NCBI RefSeq assembly: GCF_015291705.1
Contig: NZ_CP030050.1
Location: forward strand, 7,130,001-7,194,000
Source: Bradyrhizobium arachidis
GTDB taxonomy: Bacteria > Pseudomonadota > Alphaproteobacteria > Rhizobiales > Xanthobacteraceae
Direction: 5' to 3'
DNA length: 64,000 nt
The position numbers and the translations under genes are program-made. The notes beneath the pieces were generated by a model. The model worked only from the letters and a program-made list of their open reading frames with translations. It was not told the origin of the DNA and ran no database searches. Positions 41,773 to 49,983 of the stretch are shown here, in pieces; the first letter of the stretch is position 1; each line of letters opens with the position of its first letter.

Positions 41773-44492
41773 GTTTCGAGGTCAACGGCAAGGTGTTTTC
41801 GGATGAGCCGCGCGCGGGCCAGTGCCTTCGGACGTTCCTGCGCGAGCTCGGCCATTTCGGCGTGAAAAAGGGCTGCGATGCCGGCGATTGCGGCGCCTGC
41901 ACCGTGCTGCTCGACGGCGAGCCGGTGCATAGCTGCCTGATCCCGGCTTTCCGCGCCGACGGCCACGTCGTCACCACGATCGAAGGTCTCGGCGGCGAGC
42001 GCGGCACGCATCCGATGCAGCAGGCCTTCCTCGACGCGCAGGGCTTTCAATGCGGCTTCTGCACCGCCGGTATGATCCTGACCTGCGCCTCGCTGAACCA
42101 GGCGCAACGCACCGATCTCGGATCGGCGCTCAAGGGCAATATCTGTCGCTGCACCGGTTATCGATCCATCGAGGACGCGCTGCTCGGCAAGACCAATGTC
42201 GAGGACAGCGTCGAGGCCGGCGCCGCGTTCGGCCGCAGCCTCCCGGCCCCCGCAGGCCCCGACGTGGTCCGCGGCAAGGCGCGCTATACCTTCGACACCG
42301 CCATCGACGGCCTGCTGCACGTCAAGCTGCTGCGCTCGCCGCATGCGCATGCCAGGATTGTCGCGATCGACAAGTCGGAGGCGCTGCGCATCCCCGGCGT
42401 GCACGCGGTGCTGACGCATGAGGATGCGCCATCGGTGCTGATCTCGACCGCCCGGCATGAGAAGGACTGGATGGATCCCGAGGACACCCGCATCCTCGAC
42501 GACGTCGTCCGCTTCATCGGGCAGAGGGTTGCTGCGATCGTCGCCGAGAGCGAAGCCGCCGCCGAGGAGGCGTGTCGCCGGATCAAGGTCGATTACGACA
42601 TCCTGCCGGCGCTGATCGATCCCGAGCAGGCGATGGCACCGGGCGCGCCCGTCCTTCATCCTGATCGCACCACGGCGAACCGCATCGCCGATCCCCAGCG
42701 CAACCTCGCGGCGGAGACGCATGGCGAGTTCGGCGACGTCGCCGCAGCACTCGCCTCCTCCGCCGTCACCTATGAGGCCACCTTCCACAGTCATCGCGTG
42801 CAGCACGCGGCACTGGAGACGCATGGCGGCCTCGCCTGGCTTGATGCCGCAGGCGTGCTCAATGTCCGCACCTCGACGCAGGTGCCGTTCCTGACTCGCC
42901 GCGCGCTGTCCGATATCTTCCAGCGTCCCATGGACAAGGTCCGCGTGTTCTGCGAGCGCGTCGGCGGCGGCTTCGGCGGCAAGCAGGAGATGTTCGTCGA
43001 GGACATCCTGGCACTCGCCGCGCTCAGGACGGGACGTCCGGTGAAGCTGGAGCTGACCCGCGAGGAGCAGTTCATCGCGACCTCGACCCGGCACCCGATG
43101 CGCGTCCACATCAAGGCCGGCGCCGATGCCGATGGCAGGCTGACCGCGCTCCAGCTCGACGTGCTCTCCAACACCGGCGCCTACGGCAATCACGCCGGTC
43201 CCGTGATGTTCCACTCGCTGTCCGAGTCCATCGCGGTCTACAACTGCCCGAACAAGCGGGTCGACGGCTACGCCGTCTACACCAACACGGTGCCAGCAGG
43301 CGCGTTTCGCGGCTATGGGCTGCCGCAGACACAGATCGCGATCGAAGCCGCGATCGATGAATTGGCCAGGCAGCTCGGCGTCAGCCCCTACGACATGCGT
43401 CGGCGCAACGTCAAGCTGGGCGATCCCATGTTGTCGCCCCCGCCGTCCGAGTTCCACGACGTGCTCTATGGTTCCTACGGGCTCGATCAGTGCATCGACC
43501 TCGTCGAGCGCGCGATGCAGGCGGGTGGTCCGCAGCCGGAGCTGTCGCCGGAATGGCTGATCGGCGACGGCGTGGCGCTGACCATGATCGATACCGTGCC
43601 GCCGGCCGGCCACATCGCCGATGCCATGATCGCGCTCAACGACGATGGCAGCTTCGACCTCACTGTCGGCACCGCCGAGTTCGGCAACGGCACCAGCACC
43701 GTGCACCGGCAGATCGCCGCGACGATCCTTGCGACCACAGTCGACCGCATCCGCCTGCGCCAGTCCGACACCGCCCATGGCGGCCACGACACCGGCGCCT
43801 ATGGCAGCGCCGGCACCTTCGTCGCGGGCAAGGCCACGCATGCGGCTGCGATGCAGCTTGCGACCGAGCTGAAGGCCGCGGCCGCCAGCGCGTGGCTGAG
43901 CGACACTGCGGACTGCACGCTCGACGACGAGGCGGTCGTCAGCGGCGTGCGGCGGATGCCCTTCACAGAGCTCGCGACGTTCGCGCGCGAACGCGGCCAA
44001 CCGTTTGCCGCTGCCGGCAATTCCGGCGGCACGCCGCGCTCGGTCGGCTTCAACGTGCAGGGCTTTCGCGTCGCCGTGAACAAGGGCACCGGCGAGCTCA
44101 GGATTCTCCGCAGCGTGCAGGCGGCGGACGCGGGCGTCGTCGCCAATCCCATGCAGTGCCGCGGCCAGGTCGAAGGAGGCGTGGCGCAGGCGCTTGGCGC
44201 TGCGCTCTATGAGGAGATGGTGATCGATGCCGAGGGGCGCGTCACCAACCCGAAATTCCGCGACTATCACCTGCCGTCCTTCGCCGACGTTCCGCGCACG
44301 GAGGTCTTCTTCGCCGACACCTCCGACACCATCGGGCCCCTCGGTGCCAAGTCGATGAGCGAGAGTCCGTACAATCCGGTTGCCGCCGCGCTCGGCAACG
44401 CCATTGCCGATGCCACCGGCATACGCTTCACCGCGCCGCCGTTCAAGCCGGACCGGCTGTTTCCGGCGCTGCTCGAGAAATTCGGCAGCTAG
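41769..44492 (+). CDS. Xanthine dehydrogenase, fused [2Fe-2S] and molybdenum subunits
   Basis: The 907-residue protein combines an N-terminal [2Fe-2S] domain (residues 1-160) with the molybdopterin domain. The iron-sulfur cysteines are in KKGCDAGDCGACTVLLDGE, QCGFCTAG and NICRCTGYRS. The molybdenum part has VGGGFGGKQEMFVEDI and AGAFRGYGLPQTQ, with a C-terminal KSMSESPYNPVAAALGNA in the place of the catalytic glutamate. It hydroxylates hypoxanthine or xanthine to urate; other N-heterocycles are possible. The GTG start is coupled to the FAD gene. Confidence 0.85.
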   Translation: MSFEVNGKVFSDEPRAGQCLRTFLRELGHFGVKKGCDAGDCGACTVLLDGEPVHSCLIPAFRADGHVVTTIEGLGGERGTHPMQQAFLDAQGFQCGFCTAGMILTCASLNQAQRTDLGSALKGNICRCTGYRSIEDALLGKTNVEDSVEAGAAFGRSLPAPAGPDVVRGKARYTFDTAIDGLLHVKLLRSPHAHARIVAIDKSEALRIPGVHAVLTHEDAPSVLISTARHEKDWMDPEDTRILDDVVRFIGQRVAAIVAESEAAAEEACRRIKVDYDILPALIDPEQAMAPGAPVLHPDRTTANRIADPQRNLAAETHGEFGDVAAALASSAVTYEATFHSHRVQHAALETHGGLAWLDAAGVLNVRTSTQVPFLTRRALSDIFQRPMDKVRVFCERVGGGFGGKQEMFVEDILALAALRTGRPVKLELTREEQFIATSTRHPMRVHIKAGADADGRLTALQLDVLSNTGAYGNHAGPVMFHSLSESIAVYNCPNKRVDGYAVYTNTVPAGAFRGYGLPQTQIAIEAAIDELARQLGVSPYDMRRRNVKLGDPMLSPPPSEFHDVLYGSYGLDQCIDLVERAMQAGGPQPELSPEWLIGDGVALTMIDTVPPAGHIADAMIALNDDGSFDLTVGTAEFGNGTSTVHRQIAATILATTVDRIRLRQSDTAHGGHDTGAYGSAGTFVAGKATHAAAMQLATELKAAAASAWLSDTADCTLDDEAVVSGVRRMPFTELATFARERGQPFAAAGNSGGTPRSVGFNVQGFRVAVNKGTGELRILRSVQAADAGVVANPMQCRGQVEGGVAQALGAALYEEMVIDAEGRVTNPKFRDYHLPSFADVPRTEVFFADTSDTIGPLGAKSMSESPYNPVAAALGNAIADATGIRFTAPPFKPDRLFPALLEKFGS

Positions 44493-45376
44493 CTGCCGCG
44501 ATAGGTCGAATAGCTCCAGGGCGTGACCAGCAGCGGCACGTGGTAATGGCCCTCCGGCTCGCTGATCGCAAAGCGCAGCGGGATCTCGTCGAGGAAGGGC
44601 GGATCGGGCGTCTGCACGCCGCGCTCGGCGTAATATTTTCCGATACTGAATCTGAGTTCGTAGCGACCGATCGGCAGCGGCCGGCCGCCGATCAGCGGCT
44701 GGTCGGTGCGGCCATCCGCGTTGGTCACCGTGCGTGCAATCACGCGGCTCGCGCCGAGGTTCGCTAGCTCAATGAGCTCGACTGCAATACCGGACGCAGG
44801 CTTGCCGGCGTGATTGTCGAGCACATGCGTCGACAGACGACCGTGCACTTTCAACTTGTCGTCGGCAATCACGAGCTGATCCAGCCGCAGCGCGGAGATG
44901 CGGCCGATCTCCTCGATCGCACGCCGCGTCTCGGTCTTGGCAATGTTGCGCAACCGCGTCTCGAAGTCGCGCAGCACGGAATCCTTGGTGTGACGGCGCA
45001 CGCAGACGATGTAGGGGAAGCCGAATTTGTCGCGATAGGCGCTGTTGACGCGCTCGAACGCCGCGTATTCGGCATCCGACAGCCGGTCGAGGCCGGCGCT
45101 GTTCTGCTCGTCGGTCGATTCCGCTGTCAGGCCCGCGGCGCGCTGGGTCTTGTTGGCGAGATCGGGATGAGCACGGATCAGTACGAGCTGCACGTCAGGC
45201 TCGGCACTCTGGATCGCCGCCATCAATGCCGTGTGCAACTGGTTGATGCCGGCGAACGGCCGCTGCTCGGCAAGCTTCTCCGCAATCCATGGCGAATACT
45301 CGACCACGTTGGCGAGTGCGGCGACGAAATCGGCCTTGCCTGCAGCGTTGAGATCGGCGAGCGAGATCTGCGGCAT
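44489..45376 (-). CDS. Fused OHCU decarboxylase and 5-hydroxyisourate hydrolase
   Basis: The 295-residue protein has an N-terminal OHCU decarboxylase (about 1-170; catalytic histidine in IRAHPDLANKTQRAAGLTAE) and a C-terminal transthyretin-like HIU hydrolase (about 180-295). The latter begins GRLSTHVLDNHAGKPASGIA and ends in the diagnostic YRGS. Together they convert 5-hydroxyisourate to S-allantoin in two steps, as plant allantoin synthase does. The ATG at 45376 was chosen over an upstream start that overlaps puuE. It converges on the xanthine dehydrogenase gene with overlapping stop codons. Confidence 0.9.
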   Translation of the reverse strand: MPQISLADLNAAGKADFVAALANVVEYSPWIAEKLAEQRPFAGINQLHTALMAAIQSAEPDVQLVLIRAHPDLANKTQRAAGLTAESTDEQNSAGLDRLSDAEYAAFERVNSAYRDKFGFPYIVCVRRHTKDSVLRDFETRLRNIAKTETRRAIEEIGRISALRLDQLVIADDKLKVHGRLSTHVLDNHAGKPASGIAVELIELANLGASRVIARTVTNADGRTDQPLIGGRPLPIGRYELRFSIGKYYAERGVQTPDPPFLDEIPLRFAISEPEGHYHVPLLVTPWSYSTYRGS

Positions 45377-45380
45377 CGCC

Positions 45381-46316
45381 TTACTCGATCTCGAACGCGT
45401 CGGCGGCGAGATGCGCGTGCTTGTCGTGCCAGTGCTGCGCGATCTGGAGCCGCGTCGGCACCCAGACGCGATCATGCTTGCCGATATAGTCGAGGAAGCG
45501 GATCAAGCCCGCGGCGCGACCGGGACGTCCGGCAAGACGGCAATGCAGCCCCACCGACATCATCTTCGGCGCGGTTTCACCCTCGGCATAGAGCACGTCG
45601 AAGGCGTCCTTCAAATAGGTGAAGAACTGCTCGCCCTCGGCAAAGCCCTGCGGGTTGATGAACCGCATGTCGTTGGCGTCAAGCGTATAGGGAATGATGA
45701 GCTGCTTGCCCTTGGCGCCCTTGACCCAATAGGGCAGATCGTCGGCATAGGAGTCGCAGAGATAGAGGAAGCCGCCCTCCTCCATCAGCAGGCGGTTGGT
45801 GTTGGTCGAGGAGCGGCCGGTGTACCAGCCGAGCGGCCGCGAACCGGTGGCCTCGGTATGGACGCGAATGGACTCGGCGATCTCGGCGCGCTCCTGCGCC
45901 TCGGTCATGTCCTTGTGCTCGATCCATTTCAGGCTGTGGCTGGCGATGTCCCAGCCTGACTCCTTCATCGCCGCGACGATTACCGGATTGCGCTTCAGCG
46001 CCGTGGCGACGCCGAACACGGTGGTCGGCCACTTTCGCTCATTGAACATCCGCCACAGCCGCCAGAAGCCGGCGCGCGAGCCGTACTCGAACATGGATTC
46101 GATGTTGGCGTGGCGCTGGCCCGGCCAGGGCTGCGCGCCAAGCACGTCCGACAGGAACGCTTCCGAGGCACGGTCGCCGTGCAAAATGTTGTTCTCGCCG
46201 CCTTCCTCGAAATTGACGACGAACTGCACCGCGACCCGCGCGTTGCCCGGCCACTCCGGATGCGGCGGGTTGCGGCCGTAGCCGCGGAGATCGCGCGGGT
46301 AGCGGGCGTCAGTCAC
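45381..46316 (-). CDS. puuE: Allantoinase PuuE
   Basis: This 311-residue protein has the polysaccharide-deacetylase-like fold used by PuuE allantoinases: VAVQFVVNFEEGGENNILHG, GSRAGFWRLWRMF and IASHSLKWIEHKDMTEAQE. It opens the allantoin ring to allantoate without needing the metal-dependent amidohydrolase AllB. The start GTG directly follows the stop of the DUF3830 gene (zero-base gap), and the fused decarboxylase/hydrolase follows after four bases, so the three genes form one operon. Confidence 0.9.
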   Translation of the reverse strand: MTDARYPRDLRGYGRNPPHPEWPGNARVAVQFVVNFEEGGENNILHGDRASEAFLSDVLGAQPWPGQRHANIESMFEYGSRAGFWRLWRMFNERKWPTTVFGVATALKRNPVIVAAMKESGWDIASHSLKWIEHKDMTEAQERAEIAESIRVHTEATGSRPLGWYTGRSSTNTNRLLMEEGGFLYLCDSYADDLPYWVKGAKGKQLIIPYTLDANDMRFINPQGFAEGEQFFTYLKDAFDVLYAEGETAPKMMSVGLHCRLAGRPGRAAGLIRFLDYIGKHDRVWVPTRLQIAQHWHDKHAHLAADAFEIE

Positions 46317-46730
46317 TCAGACTTCCTCGAAGCGGATCGGCAGTGCGCCCTTCCAGAGCACAGCCTTGCCGAGAGTCGCCAGATTCTCCAGGCCCGAGGT
46401 CACGGTGATGAAGTGATTGCCGGCGAGCTGGCCCATCTTGCTGGCGAAGCTCACGCCGCCATAGGCCATCAGGATCTCGGTCTCGCTAATGCCGCCGGGA
46501 TAGAGGATGATCTGGCCGGGCGCGGGATAGCTGGTGTGGTTCTCGTAGCCGACGCCGAAATCGAGGTCGCCGAGCGGCATCCATACCGCCTCGCCGCTCC
46601 AGCGCACATGGATGATGTGGCTTTCGAACGGCAGCGCCTTGCGAAATGCGGCGACGGTCTTGGGCGCGGCTTGCTCCTCGAAGCGGGCATCGAAGGTGAA
46701 ATCGCCGGCGCGGATAACGAGTTTGCTCAT
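46317..46730 (-). CDS. DUF3830 family protein in ureide operon
   Basis: The 137-residue protein has a cyclophilin-like beta-barrel pattern (TVAAFRKALPFESHIIHVRW and YPAPGQIILYPGGISETEIL) as in the DUF3830 family. The first gene of the operon, it is read just before puuE without a gap. No enzymatic function is known for the family. The ATG at 46730 lies right after GAGAGATGAG. A role in ureide or purine degradation is inferred from location only. Confidence 0.7.
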   Translation of the reverse strand: MSKLVIRAGDFTFDARFEEQAAPKTVAAFRKALPFESHIIHVRWSGEAVWMPLGDLDFGVGYENHTSYPAPGQIILYPGGISETEILMAYGGVSFASKMGQLAGNHFITVTSGLENLATLGKAVLWKGALPIRFEEV

Positions 46731-46818
46731 CTCATCTCTCTGGGTCGGGGGCGATGGCCCCACGGGAACTTCCAAGCAAAGAGCATTCCATGGGCGTTCG
46801 CGCAAGTGGCGCGGGCCG

Positions 46819-47097
46819 TCACCGGCGGTCGTAGGACCAACCGAAGATGCCGCTCCGCCGCACCTCCGGCTCCGCCTCAGTGGCGGGCTGCGGCGCCTCC
46901 TTCAGTTCGGCCTGCGGCGGTGGCGCGGGCGGTGCCGGAAGGTTCTCGCATTTCATGGAGTAGACCAGCTTGCCGTCCGCGGTGCGCCCGATCGGAGCGC
47001 AGGGGTCCGGATGCGCCGCCGTGGCCTTCGGGGTCAATTTGACCTGCGCGGCCGCCGGTGAGGCCATCAACAACAGGACCAGCAGATATTTCGACAT
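46819..47097 (-). CDS. Exported proline-rich hypothetical protein (92 aa)
   Basis: A signal peptide (MSKYLLVLLLMASPAAAQ) precedes a mature chain of about 74 residues with a Cys pair (DPCAPIG ... KCENLP) and a proline/alanine/glutamate-rich end. The chain ends GIFGWSYDRR. No family was recognised. The inner ATG at 47097 was chosen as it opens the signal sequence. The protein is divergent from another exported small protein. Confidence 0.55.
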   Translation of the reverse strand: MSKYLLVLLLMASPAAAQVKLTPKATAAHPDPCAPIGRTADGKLVYSMKCENLPAPPAPPPQAELKEAPQPATEAEPEVRRSGIFGWSYDRR

Positions 47098-47320
47098 CGT
47101 TGTCGCCTGGAAAGCCAATTCGCAGCATTGAACCGGATTGCGGCGGGCAAGTCCACCGCGTCACGGGTGTGATTGCCGAATATTTAGCCGGGACCAAAAA
47201 GTTTGCTCGCTCCAACGTGAAGGCGGCGCCGCTGATATTCGGAAAGGCCCATCGCCATGTCAGCGGCGACGACGAACACACAAGACGCCACAGCCGGAGC
47301 GTCGTCACGGGAGAAACGAC

Positions 47321-47539
47321 ATGCAGAAATCTTTCGCCATTCTCGGCGCTACCTTGATTGCCGCGGTCACCATCCAGACCGCCGCGGCAAGTGACCGCCA
47401 CCACGTCCGCAAGGCGCATCCCGCCCCCGTCACCCAATCGGTGCGTAACTCCAACGCGGCAATGTGGCCCTCGCAGCCGACCGAACCCGACTGGTCGCGC
47501 TACGCCAACGGCGCGATGTCGGCGCCGGCGGGACGGTGA
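47321..47539 (+). CDS. Small exported hypothetical protein (72 aa)
   Basis: The ATG at 47321 has GGGAG eight bases upstream. Residues 1-23 (MQKSFAILGATLIAAVTIQT, AAA) form a signal peptide and the mature 50 residues start SDRHHVRKAHPAPV. Low complexity and no known family. It is followed by the palindromic repeat element. Confidence 0.55.
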   Translation: MQKSFAILGATLIAAVTIQTAAASDRHHVRKAHPAPVTQSVRNSNAAMWPSQPTEPDWSRYANGAMSAPAGR

Positions 47540-47559
47540 CTTGCCGGACGTGTAGCTCT

Positions 47560-47647
47560 CGTAGGATGGGTAGAGCGCAGCGAAACCCATCACGTCTTCG
47601 TTGCGCCGAAGCATGATGGGTTTCGCAAGAGCTCTACCCATCCTACG
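47560..47647. repeat. Nested palindromic repeat element
   Basis: Perfect 17-base arms CGTAGGATGGGTAGAGC (47560-47576) and GCTCTACCCATCCTACG (47631-47647) enclose a second perfect 13-base pair, GCGAAACCCATCA (47580-47592) and TGATGGGTTTCGC (47614-47626). The 88-base element looks like a mobile non-autonomous or REP-type repeat. The related but different palindrome at 32777-32873 shares only its general form. Confidence 0.75.
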
Positions 47648-47716
47648 TCCTCTGCGCCGCTTGACAGACGAGGGACACAGCATCATCGACCGCGGCATCT
47701 CGCGATGCCGGACGCA

Positions 47717-47749
47717 AAAAAGGGGCGGTGCAAGGCACCGCCCCTTTTT
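47717..47749 (-). terminator. Rho-independent terminator of the Gly/Tyr-rich protein gene
   Basis: A 15-base stem runs from 47717-47731 to 47735-47749 with loop AAG. The GC-rich core GGGGCGGTGC is flanked by A and T runs on either side, so it can work in both directions. It lies 15 bases behind the stop codon of the minus-strand gene. Confidence 0.85.
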
Positions 47750-47763
47750 GCGAAACCGGTCGC

Positions 47764-48153
47764 CTAATAGGGATAGTAGCGCGGGCCGTAATAAGGACCG
47801 CCGCCATAATAGCCCGGGCCGCCGTAGTACGGACGCGGAGCATAGTAATAGTTGTCGTAGTACTCCTGGCGCCGGCTCTCGGCGATCGCGCCTCCGATCA
47901 GACCTGCCGCGACGCCCATGAAGGCGAGACCCGCGGCGTTCGGCCCGCGTCGATAATAACGATGGCGTCGGGCTGCACTGAAATCGGTGGCATTGGACGA
48001 AGCCGGACCTGCCGCGGTGGTGGGCAAGGTCTTGGCCGCGACGGGGGACGCCGCAACCGACGGCGATACCGAAGCCGCAGTCAGGGCAAGGCCCGCGAAC
48101 GCGGCCAGCGCACCGGTGCGGCCAAACCTGGAAGTGACGGGTCGATTGCTCAT
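47764..48153 (-). CDS. Exported Gly/Tyr-rich hypothetical protein
   Basis: The 129-residue protein has a signal region (TGALAAFAGLALTAASVSPS, cleavage near VAA), then a small hydrophobic glycine-rich helix (NAAGLAFMGVAAGLIGGAIA) and a tail of Tyr, Gly and Pro (YYDNYYYAPRPYYGGPGYY). This layout is common for short envelope proteins of bradyrhizobia. The ATG at 48153 follows GAGGA seven bases upstream. No function can be given. Confidence 0.65.
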   Translation of the reverse strand: MSNRPVTSRFGRTGALAAFAGLALTAASVSPSVAASPVAAKTLPTTAAGPASSNATDFSAARRHRYYRRGPNAAGLAFMGVAAGLIGGAIAESRRQEYYDNYYYAPRPYYGGPGYYGGGPYYGPRYYPY

Positions 48154-48441
48154 CTTGACGTCCTCTGTTCTCGCCAAAAAAACATATTCAAACGTGACCT
48201 AACGCGCAAACCACTGAAATGGTTTCAGGATCGCGGCAATCCGCCACGCTTTGAACGATTGTAAACCGAACCAGCCGATCCAGCTTGCACCACTCAACCT
48301 GAGCGGATAATGAACAGCCGCGCCGTTTTGCGGTCGCCGTAAGCGTTCACGTGAACCAACGCATCAACCGACGCCGTCGGGATCGATGCCATTTTAATGG
48401 GTTCAACGTGACTGACGCGTCCTTTCTCGAAGAGAAATCAG

Positions 48442-48699
48442 ATGATTGCGGTTCGCAAACTGCCGGCGCGCTATGCGCCGATCGTGATGCCATTCGTGCT
48501 GTCCGTCCTCATGACGGCCGTGGTGTCGGTCATTTCGACCCTGCGGAGCCTCGGCGCGACGCCGGCGTTCCTGGCGACCTGGCCGGGCGCATGGGCGCTG
48601 TCGTGGCTCGTCGCCTTTCCTACGTTGCTGATGGTGCTGCCACTGGTCCGCCGGATCGTGGCCTGCCTCGTGGCAGCGCCATCTCAACCAAGCCGATAG
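48442..48699 (+). CDS. DUF2798 family membrane protein
   Basis: The 85-residue protein has two transmembrane helices (IVMPFVLSVLMTAVVSVIST and WALSWLVAFPTLLMVLPLVR) and the motif RKLPARYAPIVMPFV that characterises DUF2798. Function unknown. It is a single gene preceded by about 290 bases without another feature. Confidence 0.75.
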   Translation: MIAVRKLPARYAPIVMPFVLSVLMTAVVSVISTLRSLGATPAFLATWPGAWALSWLVAFPTLLMVLPLVRRIVACLVAAPSQPSR

Positions 48700-48948
48700 C
48701 CGGACGCGGGCGGCGCTCATGAAGCCCGCCGTCCCGCTTCCATGATTACTCGACACCTTGGATCGATGGGCGCCATACGATCGGCGGCGTGGCCCGCGTC
48801 GCGCCGGTGCGGCTTGGCGAATTCGAAAGCGGCATGACCGCCGTCTCGGCGCGATGCCGGCGGTCATTCTCGGCGGCGTCGGCACCATCGATGTGGAGCG
48901 ATCGTTGCCGTGAATGTGGCCGCGACTACGGGTCCGTATCGATCGCGA

Positions 48949-49809
48949 CTATTGTCGCGCCGATTGCAGCTGGACCGGAGCAGTCCGTCGCACCGCGGCA
49001 TGCGGTGACGAGGTTGCCGCCGCCGGCTTGGGCGTATGAGCCGCAGCCGGACGTGACGCAGGCACTGGTGCTGCGCTCGTCTTCTGCCCCGCGTTCGACC
49101 GGTCGGTCGTTTTGCCGGCGATCTCGGGCCTCTTGTTATCCGACGCCTTGCTTTCAGACGCCTTATCTTCAGGGGTCTTGGCGACGAGCCGCGTCATTTG
49201 TTCCTGGCCTGCTTTCAACTCATCGGCAAGCCTGAGATTGTCGACCGACATTTGCTCCTGGTTCGCTCTCAGTTGCGCGTGGCTCGCCTTGAGCTCATCG
49301 ATGCCTTGCTGCACGTTTGCGAGATCGCTCGCCAGCTTCTGCAGCAATTCGGTCAACTCCGGCGGGAGTGTGCCGCCGGTTGGCGCGACGACCTCCGGTA
49401 CGGTCTCGGCCGCAGATGCCGGTTGCGGCGATGCCTCGGCCAATTGAGCAGTCGGGCTCGTCTCGGCTTCGCGCACCGGCTCTGCTTGCAACTGCGACGA
49501 CGTCGCAGCGTGCACCGGCGCCCAACCTGCGAACATCTGCCTGACCGTATCACCGTGGGATGATTGCGAGACGAAGGCAGCGATGCCGATCCCTGCAGCC
49601 AGCCCGAGACCGGCGAGGCCGCGCAGCGCTGTTCCGCCACGCCGCGGGCGACTGCGCACGGCATCGCGCTCCAGCCGGGCAAGCTGCTCGTTGGCGCGCG
49701 CGATCTCTTCATCCACGCTCTTGATTTTCGCGAAGGTATGCGTGAGCTGTGCGTCTATGCGCGCAGACAGCGCATAAGGCGGCTCGATCGGTGTCGTTAC
49801 GGAGTTCAT
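48949..49809 (-). CDS. Hypothetical membrane protein with coiled coil
   Basis: The 286-residue protein has a cytoplasmic N-terminal coiled coil (IDAQLTHTFAKIKSVDEEIA), one membrane helix at about 85-105 (GLAGLGLAAGIGIAAFVSQS) and a periplasmic half. That half includes a long coiled coil (ELLQKLASDLANVQQGIDEL onward) and a Lys/Ala/Pro-rich tail. The ATG at 49809 follows AAGGGGAG. No family could be named; similar one-helix coiled-coil proteins are usually structural envelope parts. Confidence 0.6.
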   Translation of the reverse strand: MNSVTTPIEPPYALSARIDAQLTHTFAKIKSVDEEIARANEQLARLERDAVRSRPRRGGTALRGLAGLGLAAGIGIAAFVSQSSHGDTVRQMFAGWAPVHAATSSQLQAEPVREAETSPTAQLAEASPQPASAAETVPEVVAPTGGTLPPELTELLQKLASDLANVQQGIDELKASHAQLRANQEQMSVDNLRLADELKAGQEQMTRLVAKTPEDKASESKASDNKRPEIAGKTTDRSNAGQKTSAAPVPASRPAAAHTPKPAAATSSPHAAVRRTAPVQLQSARQ

Positions 49810-49983
49810 TGGCGCTCCCCTTCCCAGCCCAATGTCGCCCGAAGGCGTCCGTCGCATTTGCTTGCCCTGATCATCGCTGACGCGGTTTGTCCAAAGCAAG
49901 ACGCCTTCAAGGAAATTCGAAGGCGACTGCGGGTGCCATGGCCCCTCCCCCAATACCTCTCTCGACCCCGAGGCCGCAGACCC

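Noticed and set aside
40290..44270. Very long minus-strand open frame (over 1300 codons) opposite xanthine dehydrogenase
   Set aside because: It is antisense to two well-supported enzymes and its translation is rich in Arg, His and Asp without any family pattern; high-GC codon bias produces such shadows.
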